Positions 1 through 8,046 of a DNA stretch of 19,933 nt are shown one piece after another. The notes under the pieces are model-generated. The model was not told the origin of the DNA and did no database searches. It saw only the letters and a list, made by a program, of their open reading frames with translations. The DNA is from an uncultured Parabacteroides sp. (GTDB lineage Bacteria > Bacteroidota > Bacteroidia > Bacteroidales > Tannerellaceae), in the NCBI GenBank assembly GCA_937890135.1, contig CALBYC010000019.1, forward strand, positions 1-19,933, written 5' to 3'. The first letter of the stretch is position 1, and each line of letters begins with the position of its first letter. The position numbers were made by a program, and so were the translations under genes.

Positions 1-2
1 AT

Positions 3-872
3 GTCTTTGACATCGCCAAAGCTTGGGCCGCGCAGCGATTTGACAGAGAGGATTGCAGGGTCGTATATGAGAATCCCGACAAAGGGGAATTGGCTGCTGC
101 GGGAAAAGAATACATTGTCTTTGCAAGCAAAGCTCTGTCTTTGGACAGGAGCAAAATGTCTTATTCCGTCTTGGTCTATTGTTCCGACCATGCTTGTTCG
201 ATCAAGCTGACGAACATCAAATATGAGTATAATGTTGCATATCAAAGAGAGCCGGAGCGATATACCGCAGAAGAGTGGATAACGGACAAGCATGCTTTGT
301 ATAAAGGGAAATTAAACCGCATTTCCGGGAAATTCAGACGCAAGACGATTGATTTTGCGGAGGAGCTGTTTGCAGATGCGGAGAAAAAAATGGGAGGAAA
401 CACGGAGGGGGCAAAACCTGTTGTACTGCCTTTGGTGAACGAGGAGAGGCCTGTCGTCGTGGACAAATCTGAATCAGCTTTGTCTGTTTCTGGCAAACCG
501 GCCAATGTTTCTTTTGTCTCGGAAGGATTCACGCAATTGGAAGAGGGTAAGGTTTCTTCTACTTTGCAGCGGATGATGCAAGAAAGTGACCTGCGCATCC
601 AGATATCAGGAAACAATATTGATGATTCAGATATTATTTGGAAAGGATTGGGCACCATGTTCGGAAAAGATGTCGCTTATGTTTCTGTAGGCAAGGGCAG
701 TGCATTCTTGAAGGAAGATAAGGCCGGGGAGGTATTTGCATTAAGGTTCTCTACAAAACCGTTCTCTCAAGACAGCGTGTGGATGGTTGTCGAATGTGCG
801 AAACAGGGCGAAACGCCTGACGGGAATAGGCAAACCATCATAGCGGAGATTCTGAGGATATGGATTAAATAA
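3..872 (+). CDS. DUF4468-type protein, 5'-truncated by the window edge
   Basis: The reading frame is open from base 3, and the peptide before the first ATG at 90 (VFDIAKAWAAQRFD...) aligns with the equivalent part of the next gene, so the true start lies left of the window. The first ~120 visible residues resemble the Bacteroidetes DUF4468 family (TBP-like fold). They share with the downstream gene a region ending in 'KLTNIKYEY' (there 'KMTNITYQY') and a later 'FAEELF' (there 'FAENLF'). A second C-terminal segment of ~110 residues is present here and absent from the neighbour. The function of the family is unknown; members are usually exported. No catalytic motif is visible. The next ORF starts 5 nt after the stop, implying co-transcription and probably translational coupling. 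The family call is from recognised pattern, not a profile search. Confidence 0.75.
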   Translation, partial: VFDIAKAWAAQRFDREDCRVVYENPDKGELAAAGKEYIVFASKALSLDRSKMSYSVLVYCSDHACSIKLTNIKYEYNVAYQREPERYTAEEWITDKHALYKGKLNRISGKFRRKTIDFAEELFADAEKKMGGNTEGAKPVVLPLVNEERPVVVDKSESALSVSGKPANVSFVSEGFTQLEEGKVSSTLQRMMQESDLRIQISGNNIDDSDIIWKGLGTMFGKDVAYVSVGKGSAFLKEDKAGEVFALRFSTKPFSQDSVWMVVECAKQGETPDGNRQTIIAEILRIWIK

Positions 873-877
873 AAGGG

Positions 878-1435
878 ATGATGGGAAAAATAGGGCTTAT
901 AATAGCAGGATTGTTTTGTTTTCTCTTTTGTGGAGCGCAGGGACAAAAAGGTTCTGTCAACCAATGTTCCCCCATGAAGGACGGGAAGGTTTGTTATGTG
1001 GATGCCGTCGACATGGATGGCATGAGCTGTGAGAGGATATTCAAAGGCATCAGCAAATGGGCGAATAAAAACTACGGGAAAGATATCTTCTTGTCGAATG
1101 TTGTCACGAACAAGAAGAAACATACGATCATGGTTCAGTCCAAAGTGGAACTGTTGCTGAACGAAACAGACAAGACGCTTGTCTCTTATCGATTGGAAAT
1201 AGAATGCAAGGAAGGTATGTATCGATGCAAGATGACGAATATCACTTATCAATATGATCCTTATAATCAAAAGAGATATAAGAATTATCCGGCGGAGGAT
1301 GTGATAGCGGACGGCGGGAAAGGGAACAAAGTGCCCATCATAAAAGCCCCAAGGCTGTTTTGCAATGCGACGTTTTTCTTTGCGGAGAATCTATTCGGAG
1401 ATGTTTTCAACTCTTTGGACGAAAGGGCGGAATGA
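878..1435 (+). CDS. DUF4468-type secreted protein, paralogue of the upstream gene
   Basis: This 185-residue protein begins with a typical signal peptide (hydrophobic residues ~5-20, likely cleaved near AQG/Q at ~22). No good lipobox is present, because the Cys in the hydrophobic stretch follows a Phe. The mature part (~40-175) is homologous to the visible N-terminal part of the preceding gene: an alpha/beta block, 'KMTNITYQYD', then a 'PAED.I' segment and 'FFAENLFGD'. It lacks the extra C-terminal domain of its neighbour. An AAAAGGG stretch lies just before the ATG at 878; an alternative ATG is at 881. Spacing of 5 nt from the upstream stop suggests one operon. It is probably a periplasmic or envelope protein of unknown role. 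Confidence 0.75.
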   Translation: MMGKIGLIIAGLFCFLFCGAQGQKGSVNQCSPMKDGKVCYVDAVDMDGMSCERIFKGISKWANKNYGKDIFLSNVVTNKKKHTIMVQSKVELLLNETDKTLVSYRLEIECKEGMYRCKMTNITYQYDPYNQKRYKNYPAEDVIADGGKGNKVPIIKAPRLFCNATFFFAENLFGDVFNSLDERAE

Positions 1436-1455
1436 TAATTGAAAAACAATGGAAA

Positions 1456-1487
1456 TTTGCTTAATTCGTCTGAATTTGCTTCCTTTG
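1456..1487 (+). promoter_or_regulatory. Candidate Bacteroidetes promoter for the BtuB-like receptor
   Basis: TTTG at 1456-1459 and TTCCTTTG at 1480-1487 are separated by 20 nt, matching the Bacteroidetes TTTG-N19-21-TAnnTTTG pattern except for one mismatch (T for A) in the -7 box. This would place the start of transcription ~20 nt before the ATG at 1513. The 77-nt gap is too short for a cobalamin riboswitch, and no B12-box-like sequence is seen. Confidence 0.4.
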
Positions 1488-1512
1488 TCCTCCGTATTAA
1501 TTTTTTATTTAA

Positions 1513-3558
1513 ATGAAAACAGAAAGACAGAGAAGTAATTATTCTGTGCGTTTCCGCCATTTCTCAAATTGCCCTTTTGCTGTTTTCCGTACATTGAATG
1601 CTCAAATCAGCATTGGTGTATTGGCTGTTGCAACGTTGACATTTGCCAATGTCGAGGTTGTTTCGGCCCAAACGGAAAATAAAGAGCAGGAGAAACAGCT
1701 TGAATTGGAAGAGGTGGAAGTCACAGGCAGCCGTGTCCCGCTGACAGTGGCGCAGGCTGCGAGAATTGTCACTGTGATGGATCGCGAGGCTATTGCCGCC
1801 GCCCCCGCACAAAGTATCAATGATTTATTAAAGTATGCCGTAGGAGTGGATGTTCGCCAGCGTGGCGATTTGGGCGTACAGACAGACATCAGTATCCGGG
1901 GTGGTACGTATGATCAAATTGTTATCCTTTTAAATGGAATCAACATTTGCGATCCGCAAACCGGTCATAACGTGGCCGACTTCCCGGTTGATTTAAATGA
2001 AATCGAACGGATTGAAGTATTGGAGGGTCCTGCGGGACGTGTGTATGGCACCTCTTCTTTGTTGGGAGCAATCAACATTGTTACCCGTCCCGACAAGAAA
2101 AGCGGAGGAGAAGTGCATGCCGAGGGTGGCTCGTACGGGTTCTTCAGCGGCGGCGGCCATTTGAATTATTCGAAAGGGAAACTAAGCAACCAAGTTTCCG
2201 GAAGTTATACCCGAAGTGATGGCTATAGTCGGAACAAAGTCGGGAAATTGAATGCCGATTTCAACAATGCCAAGGCATTTTACCAAGGGAGATACAGCGA
2301 TGATTGGATTGATTTGAACTGGCATGCCGGACTGACGAACAAGAACTTTGGCTCCAATACCTTTTATGGGACGAGTTCTGACGACCAATTCGAGCATACC
2401 CGCAAGTTTTTCACTGCTGTCCAAGCTGAGACGAAAGGCTCGGTTTATCATTTTAAGCCTTCTGTTTATTGGAATCGTGGAGAGGATCGCTTTGAATATT
2501 TCCGTGGGACGGAAGCGAAGGTCCCATACAACTACGGACGGACAGATGTGTTAGGAGTGAATTTGAATAACTACATACAAACCATATTGGGCAAAACGGC
2601 CTTCGGTGCGGAATTCCGTAATGAAGGAATCATTAGTACGAAATTAGGAGAGCCGTTAAACCATGCTAAGCCCATCCATGGAACAGACAGGGAATATACG
2701 GTAGGTCTGAACAGGACTAACATGAGTTTCCATTTGGAACATACGGTAGTCTTGCCGCGTTTTACCATATCGGCAGGTGTCATTGCCGTTAAAAACACAT
2801 GGGATGAAGCCGGCTTCCATTTCTATCCGGGCGTTGACGCCAGTTACCGTATAGGGCGGGACTGGAAAGTATACGCGTCATACAATACGTCATTGCGAAT
2901 GCCGACTTTCACCGATCTGTATTACACCGTCGGTGGTTATAAGGCAGATAAGTACTTGAAACCGGAGGAAATGAGCGCGGTCGAAGCAGGGTTGAAATAT
3001 TTGACTCCCGGTGTTCAGGGGACATTGAGCTTGTACCATCACCACGGAACCAATATGATTGACTGGATCAAGGACATATCGCAAGGGGAAGACGCACCTT
3101 GGCAGTCGGTTAATCATACCAAAATGAATACGATGGGAGTGGAGGCTTCCCTTCTTTTCGATATTCGCCATTGGATAGAGAACGCATTCGTGAAGAATGT
3201 CCATGTCGCTTACAGCTATATAGACAAGGACATAGAATCTACCCCTAACATCCAGTCTCGCTACGCTTTGGAATATCTGCGTAACAAATTAGTGGCGCAG
3301 GCCAATCTCCATTTGTATAGTAAGCTGAACATGAACATTTCCTATCGTTGGCAAGACCGTGTCGGTAATTACCAGAAAGGCGACGAGCTGGTTTCGTATG
3401 AGCCATATTCATTGCTGGATGCCCGCTTGTCCTGGGATGCCAGTCGCTATGCTCTGTATTGTGAAGCGAATAACATCCTGAACAAGACATACTACGACCA
3501 TGGTAATATCCCTCAACCCGGAATATGGGTAAGAGCCGGCGCTTCTTTCCGCTTTTGA
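1513..3558 (+). CDS. BtuB-like TonB-dependent outer-membrane receptor
   Basis: This 681-residue TonB-dependent receptor would import a scarce ligand (vitamin, cofactor or siderophore) across the outer membrane using TonB energy. The plug domain (~70-195) contains the TonB-box-like 'LEEVEVTGSR', 'SINDLLKYAVGVDVRQRG', 'SIRGGTYDQIVILLNGI', and 'IERIEVLEGPAGRVYGTSSLLGAINIVT', all typical of BtuB/FepA-type plugs. The rest is a 22-strand barrel ending in an aromatic terminal strand ('RAGASFRF'). The length fits BtuB-like receptors (~600-700) and not SusC (~1000). The N-terminus is unusual: ~33 basic residues (including 'SVRFRHFS') precede the hydrophobic signal segment (~34-53, ending VSAQ). No cobalamin riboswitch or btu partners are visible, so the substrate is uncertain. 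A terminator follows directly. Confidence 0.88.
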   Translation: MKTERQRSNYSVRFRHFSNCPFAVFRTLNAQISIGVLAVATLTFANVEVVSAQTENKEQEKQLELEEVEVTGSRVPLTVAQAARIVTVMDREAIAAAPAQSINDLLKYAVGVDVRQRGDLGVQTDISIRGGTYDQIVILLNGINICDPQTGHNVADFPVDLNEIERIEVLEGPAGRVYGTSSLLGAINIVTRPDKKSGGEVHAEGGSYGFFSGGGHLNYSKGKLSNQVSGSYTRSDGYSRNKVGKLNADFNNAKAFYQGRYSDDWIDLNWHAGLTNKNFGSNTFYGTSSDDQFEHTRKFFTAVQAETKGSVYHFKPSVYWNRGEDRFEYFRGTEAKVPYNYGRTDVLGVNLNNYIQTILGKTAFGAEFRNEGIISTKLGEPLNHAKPIHGTDREYTVGLNRTNMSFHLEHTVVLPRFTISAGVIAVKNTWDEAGFHFYPGVDASYRIGRDWKVYASYNTSLRMPTFTDLYYTVGGYKADKYLKPEEMSAVEAGLKYLTPGVQGTLSLYHHHGTNMIDWIKDISQGEDAPWQSVNHTKMNTMGVEASLLFDIRHWIENAFVKNVHVAYSYIDKDIESTPNIQSRYALEYLRNKLVAQANLHLYSKLNMNISYRWQDRVGNYQKGDELVSYEPYSLLDARLSWDASRYALYCEANNILNKTYYDHGNIPQPGIWVRAGASFRF

Positions 3559-3574
3559 TAGAACGAAATAGAAC

Positions 3575-3612
3575 AAACCCTGCAAATCCAAACTTTTGCA
3601 GGGTTTTCTTTT
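3575..3612 (+). terminator. Rho-independent terminator after the BtuB-like receptor
   Basis: A perfect 12-bp stem (AAACCCTGCAAA at 3575-3586, TTTGCAGGGTTT at 3595-3606) with an 8-nt loop is followed by a T-rich run (TTTTCTTTTC). It begins 17 nt after the receptor stop codon. Confidence 0.9.
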
Positions 3613-3654
3613 CATCATTTGGCCGAATCCCATTCATGGAATGAAGCCATTGAT

Positions 3655-3662
3655 TATATTTG
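3655..3662 (+). promoter_or_regulatory. Candidate -7 box for the AI-2E family gene
   Basis: TATATTTG is an exact match to the Bacteroidetes -7 consensus TAnnTTTG, but there is no convincing TTTG 19-21 nt upstream. It lies after the preceding terminator and ~31 nt before the ATG at 3694. It therefore supports that ATG and argues against the TTG at 3619, which lies upstream of the box. Confidence 0.45.
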
Positions 3663-3693
3663 CACTCGTATATTACTAAAAATAGATTGGACT

Positions 3694-4776
3694 ATGTTTG
3701 AACGACCTTTTACATTTGATAGGGTGATACGCATAGGCATCAGCGTGCTGCTGGTCGGGCTGGTGCTATATCTGCTAGTCGTTTTGAGAGATGCTCTTTT
3801 GCCATTTTTGATAGCTTGGCTGATGGCATACATGTGCCAGCCGTTTGTCCGCTTTTTCCAATATACGTTGAGATTGAAGAGCCGCATTCTCTCCATTGTG
3901 GCAGTTTTGTTGAGTGGCGTTCTCCTTGTGTTTTTATTGACCGTGATGGTCATTCCTTCCATTACGGAAGAGTCTCAGCGTTTGTTGGCATTGCTGAACA
4001 ACCAGAACCCGATACAGGAGCACATCCCGTTTATACCGCAAAGTTGGCTGGAGTATATCGAACATCACATCGACCTGCAGGCATTGCGGGAAATGGTCAG
4101 CCGGGAGAACTTCCTTGACACATTGAAACAGATTGCGCCAAAAGCCTGGAAATTATTGACAGGCACTTTCTCGGTCCTGTTCAGCTTGGCTATCGTGTTT
4201 GTCATATTCCTTTATTTCATTTTCATTCTGCTGGATTATGAGAAGATAGCGTCTGGATGGATTAACCTGATTCCGGAGCGTTACCGCAAATTCGTAAAAG
4301 AACTGGCGGACGATGTGGAGACGAGCATGAACCGGTATTTCCGTGGCCAATCATTGATTGCTTTGTGTGTCGGGGTACTGCTGGCAGTCGGCTTCAAGAT
4401 CATAAACTTCCCTTTGGCGATAACTTTGGGCTTGTTTATCGGCGTTTTGAATTTGATACCCTATTTGCAGACGATAGGCTTGATTCCCATGGCACTGTTG
4501 GCGCTGTTGCGCTCGGCAGAGACCGGTGAAAATTTTTGGATTCTGTTTGGCTTGTCTTTGTTGGTCTTGCTCATCGTCCAAGCCATACAAGACTTATTCT
4601 TGACACCGCGCATCATGGGGAAAGCGATGGGATTGAACCCGGCCATTATCCTGCTTTCCTTGTCTATTTGGGGAACATTGTTGGGTTTTATCGGCTTGAT
4701 AGTCGCTTTGCCTTTGACCACGCTTTGCCTTTCTTACTATAAACGCTTTATTCTTAACGGAGAATCGATCAAGTAA
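3694..4776 (+). CDS. AI-2E family transporter (PerM/YdiK-like membrane protein)
   Basis: This 360-residue polytopic inner-membrane protein belongs to the AI-2E transporter family (PF01594). The family is named for a proposed role in autoinducer-2 export; members also act in Na+/H+ antiport, and the substrate here is unknown. The order of features fits the family: two N-terminal membrane spans (~12-50), a third (~65-90), a soluble amphipathic region (~90-150), further spans at ~155-185, then the conserved 'GLFIGVLNLIPYLQTIG' segment (~247-263) and spans to the C-terminus, with 'LTPRIMGKAMGLNP' near 305. The frame is open further upstream to a TTG at 3619. ATG 3694 was chosen because that extension is hydrophilic, crosses the candidate promoter, and the ATG start gives the usual family length. 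No terminator is obvious behind it. Confidence 0.9.
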   Translation: MFERPFTFDRVIRIGISVLLVGLVLYLLVVLRDALLPFLIAWLMAYMCQPFVRFFQYTLRLKSRILSIVAVLLSGVLLVFLLTVMVIPSITEESQRLLALLNNQNPIQEHIPFIPQSWLEYIEHHIDLQALREMVSRENFLDTLKQIAPKAWKLLTGTFSVLFSLAIVFVIFLYFIFILLDYEKIASGWINLIPERYRKFVKELADDVETSMNRYFRGQSLIALCVGVLLAVGFKIINFPLAITLGLFIGVLNLIPYLQTIGLIPMALLALLRSAETGENFWILFGLSLLVLLIVQAIQDLFLTPRIMGKAMGLNPAIILLSLSIWGTLLGFIGLIVALPLTTLCLSYYKRFILNGESIK

Positions 4777-4804
4777 CTGAAATGTAATTGGCATTTAACA
4801 ACAA

Positions 4805-4839
4805 ATGTTTGCTCCTTAACAAACATATATATAAATTTG
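4805..4839 (+). promoter_or_regulatory. Promoter of the susCD-phosphatase operon, with an overlapping inverted repeat
   Basis: TTTG (4808-4811) and TAAATTTG (4832-4839) are separated by 20 nt: an exact match to the Bacteroidetes -33/-7 consensus, putting the transcription start near 4845 and giving a leader of ~70 nt. An inverted repeat ATGTTTG (4805-4811) / CAAACAT (4820-4826) with an 8-nt spacer covers the -33 box and part of the spacer. It could be an operator or a chance palindrome. Confidence 0.75.
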
Positions 4840-4917
4840 CGCTATGTAAAACATTTATAAATCTGAATAAGCCAAACTAAGAAATACATTATCAGTAATT
4901 ATAGTAAAATAAAAAGC

Positions 4918-7900
4918 ATGAGACTAAATCAGGAAAGCATGAACAAAAAAGAGGGATTATTTAATCCTAATTTGGCCTTTCTTATCAGCGGATTACTGTT
5001 ATTAGGTTCTGAGAACTTGTTTGCAACGGAGGCGTTCCCGGCGCATGATAGCCATGAGACGGCTTCGGTGACACAGAAAAGCAGAACCATTACAGTGACT
5101 GTGCGTGATGCCAATGGTGAGTTGATAGGGGCGAACGTGATTGTAAAAGGGACAACCAATGGAAACGTGACGGACATGGACGGCAAGGTGACTTTGCAGG
5201 ATGTCCCGGCCAATGCCATATTGGAAGTTTCTTACATCGGTTATCATTCGCAAGATATAGCCGTGAAGAACCAGACAGATATCCAAGTCGTTTTATCGGA
5301 AGATTCCAAATCGTTGGAAGAGGTTGTTGTCGTTGGCTATGGTACGCAAGCTAAGGTGAACTTGACAGGTGCTGTCGGAACCATTTCCAAGGATGAATTG
5401 TTGGACCGTCCTGTGACCAACGTTTCTTCAGCTATCCAAGGATTGACTCCGGGCGTGACTGTCACATCCGGGACAGGCCGTCCTGGCCAGGATGGATCAA
5501 CCATCCGCGTGCGTGGCGTCGGCACTATGAACACGGCAGACCCTTATATTTTGGTTGACGGAATAGAAACGGGTACATTGAACCAGATTGACCCGAACGA
5601 TATCGAATCCATGTCCGTATTGAAAGATGCTGCGTCTGCTGCCATTTATGGTTCAAAGGCGGCGAACGGTGTCATCTTGATTACGACCAAGCGAGGCAAA
5701 GCTGGCAAACCGATGGTTTCTTATAGCGGCAATGTCAGTATGTCCAATGTTTCTACTTTGATTGACCGGTTAAGCTCATACGACTATGCGAGATTGTATA
5801 ACCAACTGTTGGTCGGTAGCGGTGCCTCTCCACGATTCACCGATGAGGATTTAAGATTGTTCCAAGATGGTTCGGACCCATATAATCATCCGAATACCAA
5901 ATGGACGGACTATATTTACCGTACCGGTTTCATGCATAAGCATAACTTGAATGTAAGCGGCGGTTCGGAAGATGCCAAATACATGGCTTCTGCCGGATTT
6001 TTAGGTCAGGAGGGCACATTGAAGAACTCTGACCGCCAGCAATTCAACATGAGAATTAATTTGGATGCCAAGCTTTCCAAAAAGTTCAACATGAGAGCGA
6101 ACATGTCATTTATCCATAATGATTACTCTGAGCCGAATGCCTCGTACGGAGGCGGATACACGCAGTTCATTTGGCAGGCCAACCGCATGGCCCCGTGGAT
6201 TCCGTACAAGAAAGAAGACGGAACGTATGGTTCTATTTCGGATGGCAACCCTGCTGCTTGGATTGACATCAATAGTAGGATTTATTATAAACAGCAGAAC
6301 TTCTCGGGTGCGTTGGCTTTTGACTACGATATTATCGATGGATTGAAGTTCACATTGCAAGGTGCTTACGTGACCAACCTCAAGGAGACAAAAGATTACC
6401 GTAAAGAATGCTGGTATGACGCCGTGAACTATCATGGACCGGACCAGTTGACCGAAAAGGTTGACCGATGGAGCCGTTATACCTTGGATGCGTTGCTGAA
6501 CTATAGCAAGACGTTCAACAGCGACCATAACTTGAAAGCCATGGTTGGCTACAAGCTGGAAAGCTATGACATGAGACATTTGGAGGCTTTCCGTAAGAAA
6601 TTCCCGAGCAATATCGTAACAGACCTCAATGGGGGTGATTCTTCTACCCAGACCAACTCCGGTTATTCCCGCCAGCAGCGTCTGTTGTCTTACTTTGGTC
6701 GAATCAACTACGACTACCAAGGCAAATATTTGTTTGAAGTGGACTTCCGTGCGGATGCTTCTTCCCGCTTTGCGAAAGCGTACCGTTGGGGGCACTTCCC
6801 TTCCTTCTCTGCCGGTTGGCGTGTTTCCGAGGAAGGTTTCATGGAAGGGACCAAGAACTGGTTGCAGTCATTGAAGCTAAGAGGCTCCTGGGGATTGTTG
6901 GGCAACCAGGATGCCGTAGACGATTACTACCCTTACCTTCCTACATTATATATTGGCAAGAACTATCCGTTCGGAGGTGTGGTTCATCAAGGCATCACGG
7001 TTGTCAGCCATAAGGTAAGTACGATTACATGGGAAAAATCAGCAAACTGGGGCATCGGCTTCGATGCCAATTTCTTGAATGAATTCATGTTGAGCGCGGA
7101 ATATTACAATCGCAAGACCAGCGATATCATCATGAACATTCCTGTTTCCGACACATTCGGAATATCCGGAACTTATCAAGATAACAAAGGTGAACTGCGC
7201 AACCAAGGTGTGGAAGTTAGTTTGAACTGGAATCATTCGTTCAACGAAGATTGGCGGATGGGTGTCAATGCAAACTTTTCTTATAACAAGAATGAATTGA
7301 TTGACTTGGCTGGGGTCGACGAAATCATCGATGGTTATACAATCAATCGGGTAGGAAGCCCGTTCCAATCATTCTATGTTTATGAAGCCGACGGTTTGTT
7401 CCAAAGCGACGAAGAAGCTGCCGCATACGAAGCAAAGTATGGCAACCCATGGTCTGTTCCGTTCAAAGGGGGTGATATTAAAATCAAAGACACCGACGGA
7501 GATGGCAAATTGAGTGCGGATGACCGTGTGATCAAAGGCTCGCAACAGCCCAAAGGAACATATGGTTTGACATTGAGCGGTGGTTATAAGAATTTTGACC
7601 TCTCCATATTCATGCAAGGTGTGACAGGTGTAAGCCGTTATTACACCCGTGACGTGGTTGGTTCGTTTATCGGTGACACATCCCACCCCAGTACCAACTG
7701 GTTGGATGCATGGTCTCCTGAAAACAAAGATACTGAATGGCCTCGTTTGTTCTTGGAAGAGAACTCTGTCAGTGCGCCGAACAAAGTGTATTCTTCTTTC
7801 TGGTGCATGAATGCAGACTATTTGCGTGTCAAGAATATCAATTTCAGCTATACGTTGCCTAAATCATTTACCAGCAAGTTAGGCATCGCCAATGCGAAGA

Positions 7901-8034
7901 TTTATTATACGGGTGAGAATTTGTTTACATTCGATAGCTTGCCATTTAATGCCGATCCTGAAGCAGCATCCGGCAACCTGGACGTATATCCTACCAGTAA
8001 GTCTCATTCCTTTGGTATTAACGTAACTTTCTAA
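4918..8034 (+). CDS. SusC/RagA family TonB-linked outer-membrane porin
   Basis: This 1038-residue SusC-type transporter would form the outer-membrane channel that, with the SusD lid encoded next, imports glycans or other oligomers using TonB energy. After a signal peptide (hydrophobic ~17-34) comes a carboxypeptidase-D-like regulatory domain (~55-130, 'ITVTVRDANGELIGANVIV'). Next are the SusC signature 'LEEVVVVGYGTQ' (~133-144) and a plug domain ('VRGVGTMNTADPYILVDGI', 'SVLKDAASAAIYGSKAANGV'). The barrel fills the remainder, with an EF-hand-like loop D858-T-D-G-D-G-K864, usual in the family. No STN domain is present, so it should not signal through an anti-sigma factor. ATG 4918 is used; ATG 4939, preceded by AGGAAA, is an equally good start and still keeps the signal peptide. 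susD follows after 12 nt. Confidence 0.96.
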   Translation: MRLNQESMNKKEGLFNPNLAFLISGLLLLGSENLFATEAFPAHDSHETASVTQKSRTITVTVRDANGELIGANVIVKGTTNGNVTDMDGKVTLQDVPANAILEVSYIGYHSQDIAVKNQTDIQVVLSEDSKSLEEVVVVGYGTQAKVNLTGAVGTISKDELLDRPVTNVSSAIQGLTPGVTVTSGTGRPGQDGSTIRVRGVGTMNTADPYILVDGIETGTLNQIDPNDIESMSVLKDAASAAIYGSKAANGVILITTKRGKAGKPMVSYSGNVSMSNVSTLIDRLSSYDYARLYNQLLVGSGASPRFTDEDLRLFQDGSDPYNHPNTKWTDYIYRTGFMHKHNLNVSGGSEDAKYMASAGFLGQEGTLKNSDRQQFNMRINLDAKLSKKFNMRANMSFIHNDYSEPNASYGGGYTQFIWQANRMAPWIPYKKEDGTYGSISDGNPAAWIDINSRIYYKQQNFSGALAFDYDIIDGLKFTLQGAYVTNLKETKDYRKECWYDAVNYHGPDQLTEKVDRWSRYTLDALLNYSKTFNSDHNLKAMVGYKLESYDMRHLEAFRKKFPSNIVTDLNGGDSSTQTNSGYSRQQRLLSYFGRINYDYQGKYLFEVDFRADASSRFAKAYRWGHFPSFSAGWRVSEEGFMEGTKNWLQSLKLRGSWGLLGNQDAVDDYYPYLPTLYIGKNYPFGGVVHQGITVVSHKVSTITWEKSANWGIGFDANFLNEFMLSAEYYNRKTSDIIMNIPVSDTFGISGTYQDNKGELRNQGVEVSLNWNHSFNEDWRMGVNANFSYNKNELIDLAGVDEIIDGYTINRVGSPFQSFYVYEADGLFQSDEEAAAYEAKYGNPWSVPFKGGDIKIKDTDGDGKLSADDRVIKGSQQPKGTYGLTLSGGYKNFDLSIFMQGVTGVSRYYTRDVVGSFIGDTSHPSTNWLDAWSPENKDTEWPRLFLEENSVSAPNKVYSSFWCMNADYLRVKNINFSYTLPKSFTSKLGIANAKIYYTGENLFTFDSLPFNADPEAASGNLDVYPTSKSHSFGINVTF

Positions 8035-8046
8035 TTGAATAGCAGT

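Noticed and set aside
1..210. Plus-strand ORF of 69 codons at the left edge
   Set aside because: It overlaps the DUF4468 frame, which is open from base 3 and matches its paralogue; this frame is a shadow.
1436..1512. Cobalamin riboswitch before the BtuB-like receptor
   Set aside because: The gap is only 77 nt and shows no B12-box-like motif or the long paired structure needed.
3619..3693. TTG start extending the AI-2E family protein by 25 residues
   Set aside because: The extension is hydrophilic, lies across the candidate promoter, and exceeds the family's usual N-terminus.
6106..6795. 229-codon minus-strand ORF inside susC
   Set aside because: It lies wholly within a clear SusC coding region, has no recognisable domain, and arises from the codon bias of the sense gene. 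The same applies to 10249-10920 (minus), 242-658 (minus) and 767-1270 (minus).
4918..8034. SusC as a trans-envelope signalling transducer with ECF sigma/anti-sigma
   Set aside because: There is no STN domain between the signal peptide and the carboxypeptidase-like domain, and no sigma or FecR gene adjacent.
8035..8046. TTG start for SusD directly after the susC stop
   Set aside because: ATG 8047 begins a proper lipoprotein signal peptide with correct distance to the Cys.
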